A stretch of 37,587 bases of DNA from a bacterium (GCA_028712895.1 JAQTPL010000017.1:1-37587), one strand, 5' to 3'. Positions 14,747 to 22,777 are shown, counted from the first letter of the stretch. The notes: generated by a model from the sequence alone, not told the origin. A program made the numbers and translations.

Positions 14747-16372
14747 TCAGGAGGATCTGTTAAAAATCTGTGCAATCAACTTCAAATTATGCCGGGCTGC
14801 GGCATGTCCCGGCTCAAGTTCCAGAACCTTGTGGTAATAAGCACTGGCAATGTCCGGGTAGCGCAAACGGCTATAACAATTACCCAGGTTAAGGAGTAGA
14901 TTAATTTTAGTGTGCGCATCAAGCGATTTAACTTTAAGGCCGGTTTGATAAGACGCTATAGCCTCTGGCCAGGATAGTTCTCCTTCATAAGCCAGGCCTA
15001 AATCATTGTACAACTCCGCAACATCAGGATTGAGCTCCAGAGCTGCTTGATATTCCTGTATAGCTGGCCTGTATTTTGACTCTTTATAATACACTTCCCC
15101 GAGGGCAAAATGCGCCCGGGGGGATTCCGGCGAAGTCCTGACCGTGCTGGCCCATAAGGTATGATCACTATGCCAGTCTCTATTACGCCGGATGGTCCTG
15201 ACCATATAAGCAGACAGCAAAACTATGATTAATAGATACCCTACTACCCTGATTCTGCCGCGGCCTGGATGATTTTCCGCCAAAAGCAGGTTCAGAGGAA
15301 CAGCTATGGCCATAGCCATACCAGCTAACGGGAGATATAGAAATCTCTCAGCCAGCAAGGCTTCTAAAGGAATAATATTGGATACCGGCAGTAAAGCTAT
15401 CAGGAACCAAAACAGGCCAAACGTTATGAGTTTTTCTTTACGACTGATCTTTATACCTAACACTATAATAACCAGGATCAAACCCAAGCCGGTTACTACT
15501 CTGGGATCAGTGATACTCCTGGCAATATCTAATACATAATCAACCGTAAGTTTCCCGGGGAAGGCCAATACTTTCAGATAGTAATAAAAACTTTTGGCCA
15601 TCGTAAGCATGGTATACCAAAGGCTGCCCCCCCACCATCCCCGCTGGTGTATCTGTCCCAAAACTAATGTCCTGAGCAATAAATATAGTCCGCTGATAAC
15701 CACAACTGGGAGATACGACCACCACATATTGGCGGCTTTGCTTTTGTCTACTTTTAATACATAATAATAATCATACAAGGCAATCAGGAAGATAAAGATG
15801 ATAGCTGTTTCTTTAGCCAATAAGCCCAGGATAAAAAACAATATTGACCAGTAATAACCTTTCCTGGTATGGCGCAGGTATGACAGAATGGCCAGGAGCA
15901 GGAATAAAGTACATAATAGATTGCTCCGGGAAGCGATCCAGGAAACAGTCTCGCACTGCGCTGGATGAATGGCAAAAACAGCTGCCGCCAGCCAGGCTGT
16001 CACCGGCAAGTGTACCAGGGATAAAACTAACCAATATAGCAGGATGACATTGGCGGCGTGAAGCAGAATATTGGCCAGGTGATACCCCCAGGGATGCAAG
16101 CCCCAAAGCCAATGATCCAGGGCCAGGCTTAAGGCAGCCAATGGACGATAGATCATAAATCCCCGGTCACCTGAAAATGACCGGGTATCAGTAAAAAACC
16201 GTGGTATATTTTTTATTTCTTTAATATACTGGTTATTGACGACAAATACTTTATCATCATAAACAAACTGATTGAGCAAGGTATTAGCAAAAACCACTCC
16301 TACTAATAAAACCAGCAGGCCCAGCGGCAATAATTTTTTATTAAGTAAAGGCATTTGCGGATATTTTACCAT
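14747..16372 (-). CDS. TMTC-like membrane GT-C protein with C-terminal TPR repeats
   Basis: 541 aa. N-terminal helix, then NQFVYDDKVFVVNNQYI, the DD-type motif of the first luminal loop in TMTC/PMT-like GT-C proteins. About nine further helices run to residue 390. Three to four TPR units follow (about 410-535), e.g. AHFALGEVYYKESKYRPAIQEYQAALELNP. Eukaryotic TMTC proteins O-mannosylate cadherins; bacterial members have unknown substrates, but this architecture suggests transfer of lipid-linked sugar to proteins. The listed ATG at 16372 lies within a probable promoter (16363-16391), whose predicted start falls about two bases before Met7. Translation from Met7 (16354), nearly leaderless, is therefore plausible. 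It forms a glycan block with the two sulfatase-fold genes and the ArnT-like gene. Confidence 0.8.
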   Translation of the reverse strand: MVKYPQMPLLNKKLLPLGLLVLLVGVVFANTLLNQFVYDDKVFVVNNQYIKEIKNIPRFFTDTRSFSGDRGFMIYRPLAALSLALDHWLWGLHPWGYHLANILLHAANVILLYWLVLSLVHLPVTAWLAAAVFAIHPAQCETVSWIASRSNLLCTLFLLLAILSYLRHTRKGYYWSILFFILGLLAKETAIIFIFLIALYDYYYVLKVDKSKAANMWWSYLPVVVISGLYLLLRTLVLGQIHQRGWWGGSLWYTMLTMAKSFYYYLKVLAFPGKLTVDYVLDIARSITDPRVVTGLGLILVIIVLGIKISRKEKLITFGLFWFLIALLPVSNIIPLEALLAERFLYLPLAGMAMAIAVPLNLLLAENHPGRGRIRVVGYLLIIVLLSAYMVRTIRRNRDWHSDHTLWASTVRTSPESPRAHFALGEVYYKESKYRPAIQEYQAALELNPDVAELYNDLGLAYEGELSWPEAIASYQTGLKVKSLDAHTKINLLLNLGNCYSRLRYPDIASAYYHKVLELEPGHAAARHNLKLIAQIFNRSS

Positions 16373-16391
16373 TCTTATGATGAAATCTCAA
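16363..16391 (-). promoter_or_regulatory. Sigma70-type promoter of the TMTC-like gene
   Basis: TTGAGA (16391-16386) and TAAAAT (16368-16363) are 17 bases apart on the minus strand, directly after the htrA terminator U-tract. The -10 lies inside codons 2-4 of the longest frame. The predicted start near 16356 adjoins the ATG at 16354, implying a leaderless or nearly leaderless transcript. Confidence 0.55.
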
Positions 16392-16392
16392 T

Positions 16393-16430
16393 AAAAAACG
16401 GCAAGGATTTATTTTCATCCCTGCCGTTTT
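16393..16430 (-). terminator. Rho-independent terminator of htrA
   Basis: On the minus strand AAAACGGCA (16430-16422) pairs with TGCCGTTTT (16403-16395). Four further pairs lie beyond one mismatch, the loop is eight bases, and a six-T tract (16398-16393) ends the structure. It lies 38 bases after the htrA stop. Confidence 0.85.
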
Positions 16431-16467
16431 AAACTGCCGTCCGCCATCCGCTATCTGCCAACTGGGT

Positions 16468-18024
16468 TTATTTTTCCTGAATAGTCAAATATATCAGTCG
16501 TCCTCGACGGTTTATGTCAAAGACGATACCATCGCTCAATTTAGCAGCGGCTGTAATTTTTTCAAATTCCTTAATGGTAGTCACTGCCTGCCTATTAATG
16601 GAACGGATCACGTCTTTCACCTGCAGTCCGGCACTTTCTGCCTTACTACCGGGAGCTAACTCCGCAATAATGACTCCTTTTTCCGCACTCTCATAGCCCA
16701 GCTGATTAGCCATATCTTTAGTCAATGGCTGAACTTTCATCCCCAGCCATTCCTTGGAAACCTGGCTTGTCCCGCCAGCGCCTGCCTGCCCCGGAATGAT
16801 ATTTTTTTCTCCTTCTTTTACCTCCCCTGGCATCTCCCCGACAACCAGGTCAAACATCTCTTCTTTATTATTGCGCCATATTTTAACCTTGGTTTTTTTC
16901 TTTGGTTCGGTCTGCGCCACTAAATCCTGCAATCCCATGGTGTCTTTAACCGGCTTCCCATCATATTCAATAATAATATCACCGCGTTTCAATCCTGCTC
17001 TTTCTGCCGGAGCATCTTTCATGACACTATTTAAGAGCACCCCTCTGGCTTCTTTAAGGCCAAATTGCTTAGCTACGGCCTCATCTACCGGCCTTATTTC
17101 TACTCCCAGCCAGCCGCGGGTTACCTTGCCTTTCTCGATCAATTGCACCAAGATTGCTTTGGCCTTGTTTATAGGAGTAGCAAAGCCAACTCCCACAAAA
17201 CCACCCGTAGGAGTGTATATTGCCGTGTTAATGCCAATCACTTCTCCTTTGATATTGATCAACGGGCCACCGCTGTTGCCCTGGTTAATGGCAGCATCGG
17301 TCTGGATCATTTCCCGGAGTTGTTGGTTGTCTATCGTTAATGATTGCCTTCTGGCGCTGATAATACCAACGGTCACGGTCTGCTCTAAACCAAAAGGAGA
17401 GCCGATAGCTATGGACCAATCACCAACCCTGATCTTATCAGAATCACCCAGCATCGCCGCTGGCAATTTATCAGCTGGTATTTTAATTATGGCCAAGTCA
17501 GTCTTAGGATCCTGGCCGATAATCTTACCTTTGAATTTTCGTTCATCACTCAAGGTTACTTCTATTTCAGAGGCCCCGCCAATAACGTGGTTATTGGTTA
17601 AGATATAGCCATCCGCGCTGATAATGACACCACTACCAGTCCCGCTTAACTTACGTTCCAAATACTTTTTTTGTTGTTTGGGACGCTGCTGATTGGGTTG
17701 CTGCCCATTAAAAAAATCATCAAAAAAATTGTCAAACGGATTACCGAAGAAAAACTCGTATGGCTGGTATTCCTGTTTAATGACCTGAGTTGTGGAAATG
17801 TTTACTACAGTAGGTTTAAGCTGCTCAGCAATCGTGACAAAAGCGTCTTGCAAATTCATTACTGCTTGAGGTACGGTAATTTCCGGTTTTATGGTTGGCC
17901 CTAAATTAAGCGCTTGAGTACTGGTGCACCATAAGGAATTTATGCTGCGTCCGAAGAAAGCTCCCGCGCCCAGCAGTAAAATAACCAGGACCGCCATAGT
18001 AATAAACTTGATCTTTCTGTCCAT
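16468..18024 (-). CDS. htrA: Periplasmic serine protease HtrA/DegP family, two PDZ domains
   Basis: 518 aa. An N-terminal hydrophobic segment (7-28) is a signal peptide or anchor. The trypsin-like domain (about 60-290) has the catalytic triad His146 (LTNNHV), Asp176 (KTDLAI) and Ser251 (NQGNSGGP). Two PDZ domains follow (about 300-395 and 425-515). A Phe/Gln-rich Q-linker-like loop at about 85-125 matches the flexible LA loop of DegP. It degrades or refolds misfolded envelope proteins. AAAGGAGG lies just before the ATG. Upstream are a promoter matching the sigmaE consensus and a long leader stem-loop; downstream is a clear terminator, so it is monocistronic. An ECF sigma/anti-sigma operon lies 7 kb away. 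DegQ or DegS-like naming is possible; the presence of two PDZ domains favours DegP/DegQ/MucD. Confidence 0.95.
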   Translation of the reverse strand: MDRKIKFITMAVLVILLLGAGAFFGRSINSLWCTSTQALNLGPTIKPEITVPQAVMNLQDAFVTIAEQLKPTVVNISTTQVIKQEYQPYEFFFGNPFDNFFDDFFNGQQPNQQRPKQQKKYLERKLSGTGSGVIISADGYILTNNHVIGGASEIEVTLSDERKFKGKIIGQDPKTDLAIIKIPADKLPAAMLGDSDKIRVGDWSIAIGSPFGLEQTVTVGIISARRQSLTIDNQQLREMIQTDAAINQGNSGGPLINIKGEVIGINTAIYTPTGGFVGVGFATPINKAKAILVQLIEKGKVTRGWLGVEIRPVDEAVAKQFGLKEARGVLLNSVMKDAPAERAGLKRGDIIIEYDGKPVKDTMGLQDLVAQTEPKKKTKVKIWRNNKEEMFDLVVGEMPGEVKEGEKNIIPGQAGAGGTSQVSKEWLGMKVQPLTKDMANQLGYESAEKGVIIAELAPGSKAESAGLQVKDVIRSINRQAVTTIKEFEKITAAAKLSDGIVFDINRRGRLIYLTIQEK

Positions 18025-18078
18025 ACCTTTCCTCCTTTAATAAAGTAAAAAATACTGCAGTTAGTACGAAAAACAGTT

Positions 18079-18156
18079 GCCAGTAAGAGCAAAAAGCAGT
18101 TAACTGTATTTCACATGGACTGCCCTTCGTTTTGACTGCCTTTTGCTTTGACTGGC
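18079..18156 (-). other. Long stem-loop in the htrA leader
   Basis: Bases 18079-18100 pair with 18135-18156: 6 bp (GCCAGT/ACTGGC), a 3x3 internal loop, 7 bp (AGCAAAA/TTTTGCT), one A/C mismatch, and 5 bp (GCAGT/ACTGC), closing a 34-base loop. It begins just downstream of the predicted sigmaE-type start near 18164 and ends about 55 bases before the htrA ATG. It could be an mRNA-stabilising or thermosensing leader, or a remnant of an inverted-repeat element. Confidence 0.55.
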
Positions 18157-18169
18157 TCACGTTTATATA

Positions 18170-18197
18170 TTAGACTGTTTAAATTAGAAAAAGTTCC
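18170..18197 (-). promoter_or_regulatory. SigmaE-type (ECF) promoter of htrA
   Basis: GGAACTT (18197-18191), 15 bases, then GTCTAA (18175-18170) on the minus strand. This equals the E. coli RpoE consensus in both elements and in spacing. The predicted start is near 18164, with a leader of about 140 bases to the htrA ATG. A vegetative -10-like TAATAT overlaps it but lacks a good -35. Confidence 0.65.
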
Positions 18198-18221
18198 CAA
18201 AAATTAAAGAACTTCTATATC

Positions 18222-18914
18222 TTAAAAAATCACTCTTAATGTTATCCCGCCAACCACTGCGGCCAATACACTGACCAGGACCGAAACCGCAGAATATTTT
18301 TCCTTGCTGAAATAACGCACCAGGAAAACGACCGGGGTAAATATATACCAGTATCCCGGAGCGCTGACTAAAGTTATGACTAGTATCCTCTCCAGTATCC
18401 CATAATATTTAAATTGCGGCGGTATCTCTACCTGCGGCAGGTGTTTCACCAGTTTCTCCACATAAGGGATCAGGATCGAGCCGCCAAAGCCAATACCTAT
18501 AAGGAAGGTCAGGTAGATAACAGGCTTATCCTGGCTGTACCAGTATAACCAGGAACTCTGGTCAACTGTATATATTACTAAGCTGAGCGGCAGTAAAAAT
18601 ACCGTGCTGATAAAAGCAATATGCAAAATCTGGTCGAGAAGGAAAAGCCATACTGTATCACGGCTGTTTTTCCGGTTATAAATGATCTTTAATAAATCCT
18701 GGAATCCGTGGGATATGAATAAGAACAAAAGGAAAAACCAAAGATCCGCTCGCTCCCAGAAAGGCCACAGCAAGAGCGCCCCGCTGATCACAAAAATACC
18801 ACTATGGAAAAAAGAACCCCATGGATATTTAGTTTTCAAGATATATATTTTATTAGTCTGGATAGGGAAATCAGCGATGAAATGAGCCAATAATAAGCGC
18901 CAGAAAACAAACAT
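18222..18914 (-). CDS. DUF3307 family membrane protein
   Basis: 230 aa. The N-terminus FWRLLLAHFIADFPIQTNKIYILK is the hallmark of DUF3307 (the LLAHxxADFPxQ core), a family of polytopic membrane proteins of unknown function. About six hydrophobic helices follow (near 30-55, 75-90, 88-115, 125-150, 170-190 and 200-228). The ATG lies five bases from the MITE-like element, whose terminal repeat supplies an AGGA seven bases before the start. Removing the element would place a GGAGG, now beside the adenylate cyclase stop, five bases before this ATG. The gene therefore probably once followed the cyclase directly in one operon. No function can be assigned. Confidence 0.8.
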   Translation of the reverse strand: MFVFWRLLLAHFIADFPIQTNKIYILKTKYPWGSFFHSGIFVISGALLLWPFWERADLWFFLLFLFISHGFQDLLKIIYNRKNSRDTVWLFLLDQILHIAFISTVFLLPLSLVIYTVDQSSWLYWYSQDKPVIYLTFLIGIGFGGSILIPYVEKLVKHLPQVEIPPQFKYYGILERILVITLVSAPGYWYIFTPVVFLVRYFSKEKYSAVSVLVSVLAAVVGGITLRVIF

Positions 18915-18917
18915 TTT

Positions 18918-19187
18918 GGTGTCCTGTCTCCTAAATCTCTTTTATATTTGAAAGTCATATTTGAGTCGAATTCCAGGAACGACGACGAAGTCGTATCCAC
19001 TGCGATACTTCGAGGAGGAGTGACACAGAAGTCGGCCAAAGATGACTTTCCCGAAGGGCTGAGGTCTTTTGCCCAGATACTGTGTTGCTCATCACTTATG
19101 TGCCTAAAAGCACACTGCACTCCTCGCGCCTTGTCTCTAGCCAAAATCCCTTCAGCAAATATAAAGAGATTTAGGAAACAGGGCACC
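18918..19187. mobile_element. 270-bp MITE-like element with 33-bp terminal inverted repeats
   Basis: The left end 18918-18950 (plus strand, starting GGTGTCCTGTCTCC) and the right end 19187-19156 read on the minus strand (starting GGTGCCCTGTTTCC) match with two substitutions and one single-base gap. No transposase is encoded. The interior is rich in small hairpins (e.g. GTATC/GATAC, TGTGC/GCACA, CCCGAAGGG), plus a long-range GAGGAGTG/CACTCCTC pairing. No clear target duplication is visible. It fills the gap between the adenylate cyclase stop and the DUF3307 start. A solo end-like copy precedes pilC. A structured non-coding RNA cannot be excluded, but the terminal repeats favour a non-autonomous transposon. 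Confidence 0.7.
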
Positions 19188-19193
19188 TACCTC

Positions 19194-20564
19194 CTAAACC
19201 TTTCTACCTTTTAGGACATAGAGCTTCACTGGTTTTTCTTTGCCCGGTATCGGGACTTCGCTGAGTTCCTGCACTTCCACCAGATCTTTGACTTCCAAAT
19301 ACGTGCTTTCGCTGATCAAAATATCAGTATGAAATTCCTTATTTAAGCTCTCCATACGGGAGGTCAGGTTCACCGTATCGCCGATAACCGTATATTCAGT
19401 CTTGTGTTCCGAACCGATATTGCCGGCTACTACTTCCCCGGTATGAACGGCAATACCGATACGCAGGGGCTCTTTCCCCTCCTGCTGGCGTACATTATTG
19501 AACTCAGTTAACCTCTCTCGCATCTCCAAGGCGGTTAAAACCGCCCTTCTGGCATCATCCTCATGAGGCATCGCGTCGCCGAATACAGCCAGGATCGCGT
19601 CGCCGATAAATTTATCGAGCCGGCCTTCATACTTGACCACCACATCTACCATAATATTGAAATAGCGGTTAAGGAAATCTACCACTTCCTCTGGTTCTAT
19701 TTTTTCGCTGATACTGGTAAAACTACGAATATCAGATAATAGGATAGTGGCTTTCTTCCGTTCCCCGGAAAGTTGCAGGCGTCCGTCAAGGATTGCCTCA
19801 GCCACTTGTTTAGTTACATATCGGCCAAAAGTATTCCTGATCCGGTCACGATCCTTAAGTCCTTTGACCATGCCATTAAAAGAATAAGCCAGGTCCTGTA
19901 ATTCATCATGACTCCTGATATCAACTTGTACTTCCAGGTTCCCTTGTCCTATCCGGCGGGCAGCATCTGCCAGCCTATTGACCGGACGGACCATCAAGGT
20001 TACCATGACAATGGTGATCAGGATCCCCAAGCCCAGCATCGCCCCGGTTATATAAATTATCTTCCGTCTTTTTTCCGCCAAAGCTTTGGTTATGCTTTTC
20101 TGCGAGAAACCAATACGTACTGTCCCGGCTTTAAAATTATTACCGACCATGATCGGTACAGCGATATCAAAAAGCTGTTCGTTCTTCAACAGGAAAGGCT
20201 GGATAATGATCTGCCTGGTGCCGGCCGCTTTTTTCCCTTCCTCGCTCATATCGGCCCGGCCGATCTTTTCCTTTTCACTATGGGAAATGATCTTCCCCTT
20301 ACTATCCAACACCATGGCATAAATTACAGCCTGTTCTTTGACCATTTCCTGCACATTGAAATACAGCTGGAAGTCATCCGGCTGGGGGAACAAAGCTTCC
20401 CGTACGCTGCGGGCAAAAAATTCCGCCCTGATCTCCATTTCCTTGACCAGTGACTGCTGGGTCTGCTGGAGTACCAGCGTGGCCATCACCCACATAATAC
20501 TAATGATGATCAAGGACACAATGATACTGAATTTTAAAGCTATTTTACTGACCCCTAATTTCAC
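19194..20564 (-). CDS. Membrane class III adenylate cyclase with periplasmic sensor and HAMP
   Basis: 456 aa. Membrane helix (about 12-32), periplasmic sensor region (about 35-165), second helix (about 170-192), HAMP (about 192-245), then a class III nucleotide cyclase domain (about 265-450). Catalytic residues are visible: metal-binding Asp in LLSDIRSFT and in DKFIGDAILAVFGD, the substrate Lys of DKFIGD, an Asp in YTVIGDTVNL consistent with adenine selection, and the Asn/Arg pair in NLTSRME. It should make cAMP in response to an envelope signal. It is the last gene of the PorV-TPR/FlgD-like operon (19-bp gap). Its stop is followed by GGAGGTA and then the MITE-like element. GTP specificity is not excluded by eye. 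Confidence 0.9.
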   Translation of the reverse strand: MKLGVSKIALKFSIIVSLIIISIMWVMATLVLQQTQQSLVKEMEIRAEFFARSVREALFPQPDDFQLYFNVQEMVKEQAVIYAMVLDSKGKIISHSEKEKIGRADMSEEGKKAAGTRQIIIQPFLLKNEQLFDIAVPIMVGNNFKAGTVRIGFSQKSITKALAEKRRKIIYITGAMLGLGILITIVMVTLMVRPVNRLADAARRIGQGNLEVQVDIRSHDELQDLAYSFNGMVKGLKDRDRIRNTFGRYVTKQVAEAILDGRLQLSGERKKATILLSDIRSFTSISEKIEPEEVVDFLNRYFNIMVDVVVKYEGRLDKFIGDAILAVFGDAMPHEDDARRAVLTALEMRERLTEFNNVRQQEGKEPLRIGIAVHTGEVVAGNIGSEHKTEYTVIGDTVNLTSRMESLNKEFHTDILISESTYLEVKDLVEVQELSEVPIPGKEKPVKLYVLKGRKV

Positions 20565-20583
20565 CGGCCTGCTGCCTCCGCTC

Positions 20584-20940
20584 TCACTTGATCACCGCTA
20601 TTTTACACTTACTCTTGCCGCTACTTTTTTCTATTACGCAGATATAACCGCCGCTTTCCACTTTTTTCCCATCCCCATTCCGGCCGTCCCACTCCAGTGA
20701 ATTTTGGCCGCGGGCCGCATAAACGGTCCAATCCTTGACCAGTTCCCCGATCAGGCTGTAAATGCTTATTTTTACTTCCTGCGCATCGTCCACAAAGAAC
20801 CTTATCGCGGTTTTTTCCCGGCTGCTGTTAAATGGATTAGGCACATTAAAAAAATCTCCCTGGGCACCGGCTGCCCAGTGGCCTGTTCCTAATACTATTA
20901 ATACTGCGGTTAATAATAAACTCGTCTTTTTAAAAGTCAT
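20584..20940 (-). CDS. Small secreted FlgD/T9SS-CTD-like beta-sandwich protein
   Basis: 118 aa from the ATG at 20940, which has AAGGAG upstream. A longer frame would run back into the preceding gene. A signal peptide (about 1-28, ending AGAQG) leads directly to one module: VPNPFNSSREKTAIRFF, then VKISIYSLIGELVKDW, then LEWDGRNGDGKKVESGGYICVIE. This is the FlgD Ig-like / type A C-terminal sorting-domain pattern normally found at the end of large secreted proteins. Here it makes up the entire mature protein. It lies 10 bp after the PorV-TPR gene, and PorV binds such domains in Bacteroidetes type IX secretion. It could be a decoy, plug or partner of that barrel, but this is inference. The Lys-rich end is ordinary for this fold. 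Confidence 0.8.
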   Translation of the reverse strand: MTFKKTSLLLTAVLIVLGTGHWAAGAQGDFFNVPNPFNSSREKTAIRFFVDDAQEVKISIYSLIGELVKDWTVYAARGQNSLEWDGRNGDGKKVESGGYICVIEKSSGKSKCKIAVIK

Positions 20941-20950
20941 GGGGACTCCT

Positions 20951-22777
20951 TTATTTGCTGCCGATAGCTTCCAGTACGCTTTGCGCTTTAGATACCAGCT
21001 TTTCGGCGTTCTCATTGGTCGGGTCCAGGGCTAATATCTGGTTACACCTGTTTATGGTCTCCTGGTATTGGCCTTTTAAGTAAAGATCCGCAGCCTTGTA
21101 ATAGAGCTGGTTGATCTGCTTTTGATCCACTTTCCTGGTCACCTGGGTCTGCTCTTCTTGTTTTATTTTGTCCAGATACCTTGCTGCCGCATTATTACCC
21201 GGATCCAGCCGCAGCGCGGCCCGGAACTCTTTTACGGCGTTGGCCTTATCGCCGTTTTTATATAACAGTTCGCCATTGTCGTAATGATCTTTGATCAATC
21301 CTTTGATCTTAAGACGTGTATCAGTGCTCTTCTTGTTGGCGGTTAAATGTTCCGGTTTAATCCGCAAGACCTTCTGGTATTCATTCAGGGCTTCGTTATA
21401 TCTTTCTTTATCATACAGGTCATCCCCGGCCCTAATGATGTTGTTTATCCTCACTATTTCATTTTCTTTTTCCCTTTCGTTCAGGATCGCCCGGTCTTCC
21501 TTGGCCAATTTTTCATTGATCTTGGTTATATATTCCTTAGCCCTCTCATTAGCCGGATCCAACTTAGCCACTTCTTTCCACTGTTCCATGGAATCTACTA
21601 GTTTGCCGTCGGCAAACAGGACGTAAGCTTTGCTCACGTGTTGTTCGATTAGTTTCCGGTTGACGATAGCATCGAGCTCTGCGGATACCTTATTTACTTT
21701 ATCCTGGATCTCTTTGTTTTGCGGGTCCCAGATGAGCGCTTTGTCCCACTCTCCTAAGGCCAGGGCGTATTTCTGGCTATTATAGAGTTCAGCCCCTGAT
21801 TGATCGAGACCTGCGACTTTCTCTTTTACCGCCTCCCGGCTGTATTGCGCTTCACCAATATAGCCAAACCGGTACGTGACGCTGATCCGGTTACCGAACC
21901 CGAGAGCATGCGGCACTGCGGCGTAATCCAGGGTAAACCCTGCCACTGTTATCCCCAAACCGCAGGTTATATTATTATTTATATCCTTACCGATCCGGGC
22001 CGCATAATTATTGCCGAACCAGTACTCTACCCCAAAATGGTTCTTGGCCTGGATAAAGCTGGAGTAATCAACATCTGCGGCCAAGACCAGTTTATCCTCC
22101 CAGGCGGTTTGCGGCAGGTCAGTTCTATAGGCTACACCGAACTTTGAATAGAAAGGATATTTATCTTTTTCAGTGTTCAATTTAGGCGCCGGGGCCATTA
22201 AATTCTGGAAATTAGCCGCCGCGGTTAATTTATTACCGAGGAAATGGTACAGTACCCCGGCATCGATACCGAAAGCTGAAGCAGAATAAATGTCCGCTGA
22301 TTCAGTCACAGACTTTAAGGTAGTGCCAACAGATAAGCGGCTGGTTAGTTTAGTGGCGTAGGAGAGCAGCAGAGCTTTCTGGCTGAAACTAAAATTAATC
22401 GGTTCACTATCCACTGTTTCGCGGCGTTGGAAATTAACGCTGGTAAGGGTGATCATGCTGGCAGCGATGGTACCGTATTTTTCCAGAGGATAGGCAAAAC
22501 CGATAAAATTATAATTGGTCTCTTCCCAAAGCGGTGCGTAAAAAGTATTCAGTTCATATTTCAGCAGTTGGGCCAGACCGGCAGGATTATAATAGGCGGC
22601 TGCGGCATTATCGCTGATCGCGGTAAAACTATTACCCATACCCAGGGCCCTGGCACTGGGACCCAGATGCAGGAAACTGCCTGGCTGACCGCCACTCGCC
22701 GCCTGCCCCAGGGCCAGCCCGGGCCAGAGCATGAGCAAGATCATAATGCCAGTAATACTATGTGCTTTACAACACAT
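20951..22777 (-). CDS. PorV/PorQ-like outer-membrane barrel fused to TPR repeats
   Basis: 608 aa from the ATG at 22777, preceded by AAGGCGG; the 12 codons upstream lack a ribosome site. After the signal peptide the mature part begins with SARALGMGNSFTAISDNAAAAYYNPAGLAQL (split here only for family comparison), the signature start of PorV/PorQ/UPF0164 barrels. Alternating beta-strand sequence continues to about residue 320. The rest (about 325-608) contains at least four TPR units, e.g. AELYNSQKYALALGEWDKAL and GNNAAARYLDKI-type segments, presumably periplasmic. It may be a secretion or assembly platform in the outer membrane. It heads an operon with a FlgD-like protein and an adenylate cyclase, with its own promoter at 22932-22960 and a long leader. 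Confidence 0.82.
   Translation of the reverse strand: MCCKAHSITGIMILLMLWPGLALGQAASGGQPGSFLHLGPSARALGMGNSFTAISDNAAAAYYNPAGLAQLLKYELNTFYAPLWEETNYNFIGFAYPLEKYGTIAASMITLTSVNFQRRETVDSEPINFSFSQKALLLSYATKLTSRLSVGTTLKSVTESADIYSASAFGIDAGVLYHFLGNKLTAAANFQNLMAPAPKLNTEKDKYPFYSKFGVAYRTDLPQTAWEDKLVLAADVDYSSFIQAKNHFGVEYWFGNNYAARIGKDINNNITCGLGITVAGFTLDYAAVPHALGFGNRISVTYRFGYIGEAQYSREAVKEKVAGLDQSGAELYNSQKYALALGEWDKALIWDPQNKEIQDKVNKVSAELDAIVNRKLIEQHVSKAYVLFADGKLVDSMEQWKEVAKLDPANERAKEYITKINEKLAKEDRAILNEREKENEIVRINNIIRAGDDLYDKERYNEALNEYQKVLRIKPEHLTANKKSTDTRLKIKGLIKDHYDNGELLYKNGDKANAVKEFRAALRLDPGNNAAARYLDKIKQEEQTQVTRKVDQKQINQLYYKAADLYLKGQYQETINRCNQILALDPTNENAEKLVSKAQSVLEAIGSK

Noticed and set aside
16754-17608. 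284-codon plus-strand frame inside htrA
   Set aside because: Antisense shadow of the HtrA gene, whose catalytic triad and PDZ domains are clear on the other strand.
18187-18214. Weak hairpin AAGTTC/GAACTT with a short T-run after the DUF3307 gene as a terminator
   Set aside because: Only six pairs with a 12-base loop, and it overlaps the much better sigmaE-type -35; kept as the promoter only.
18836-19214. Open frames on both strands (116 and 88 codons) in the gap between DUF3307 and the cyclase
   Set aside because: They lie inside the MITE-like element with its inverted repeats, have no ribosome sites, and match no protein pattern.
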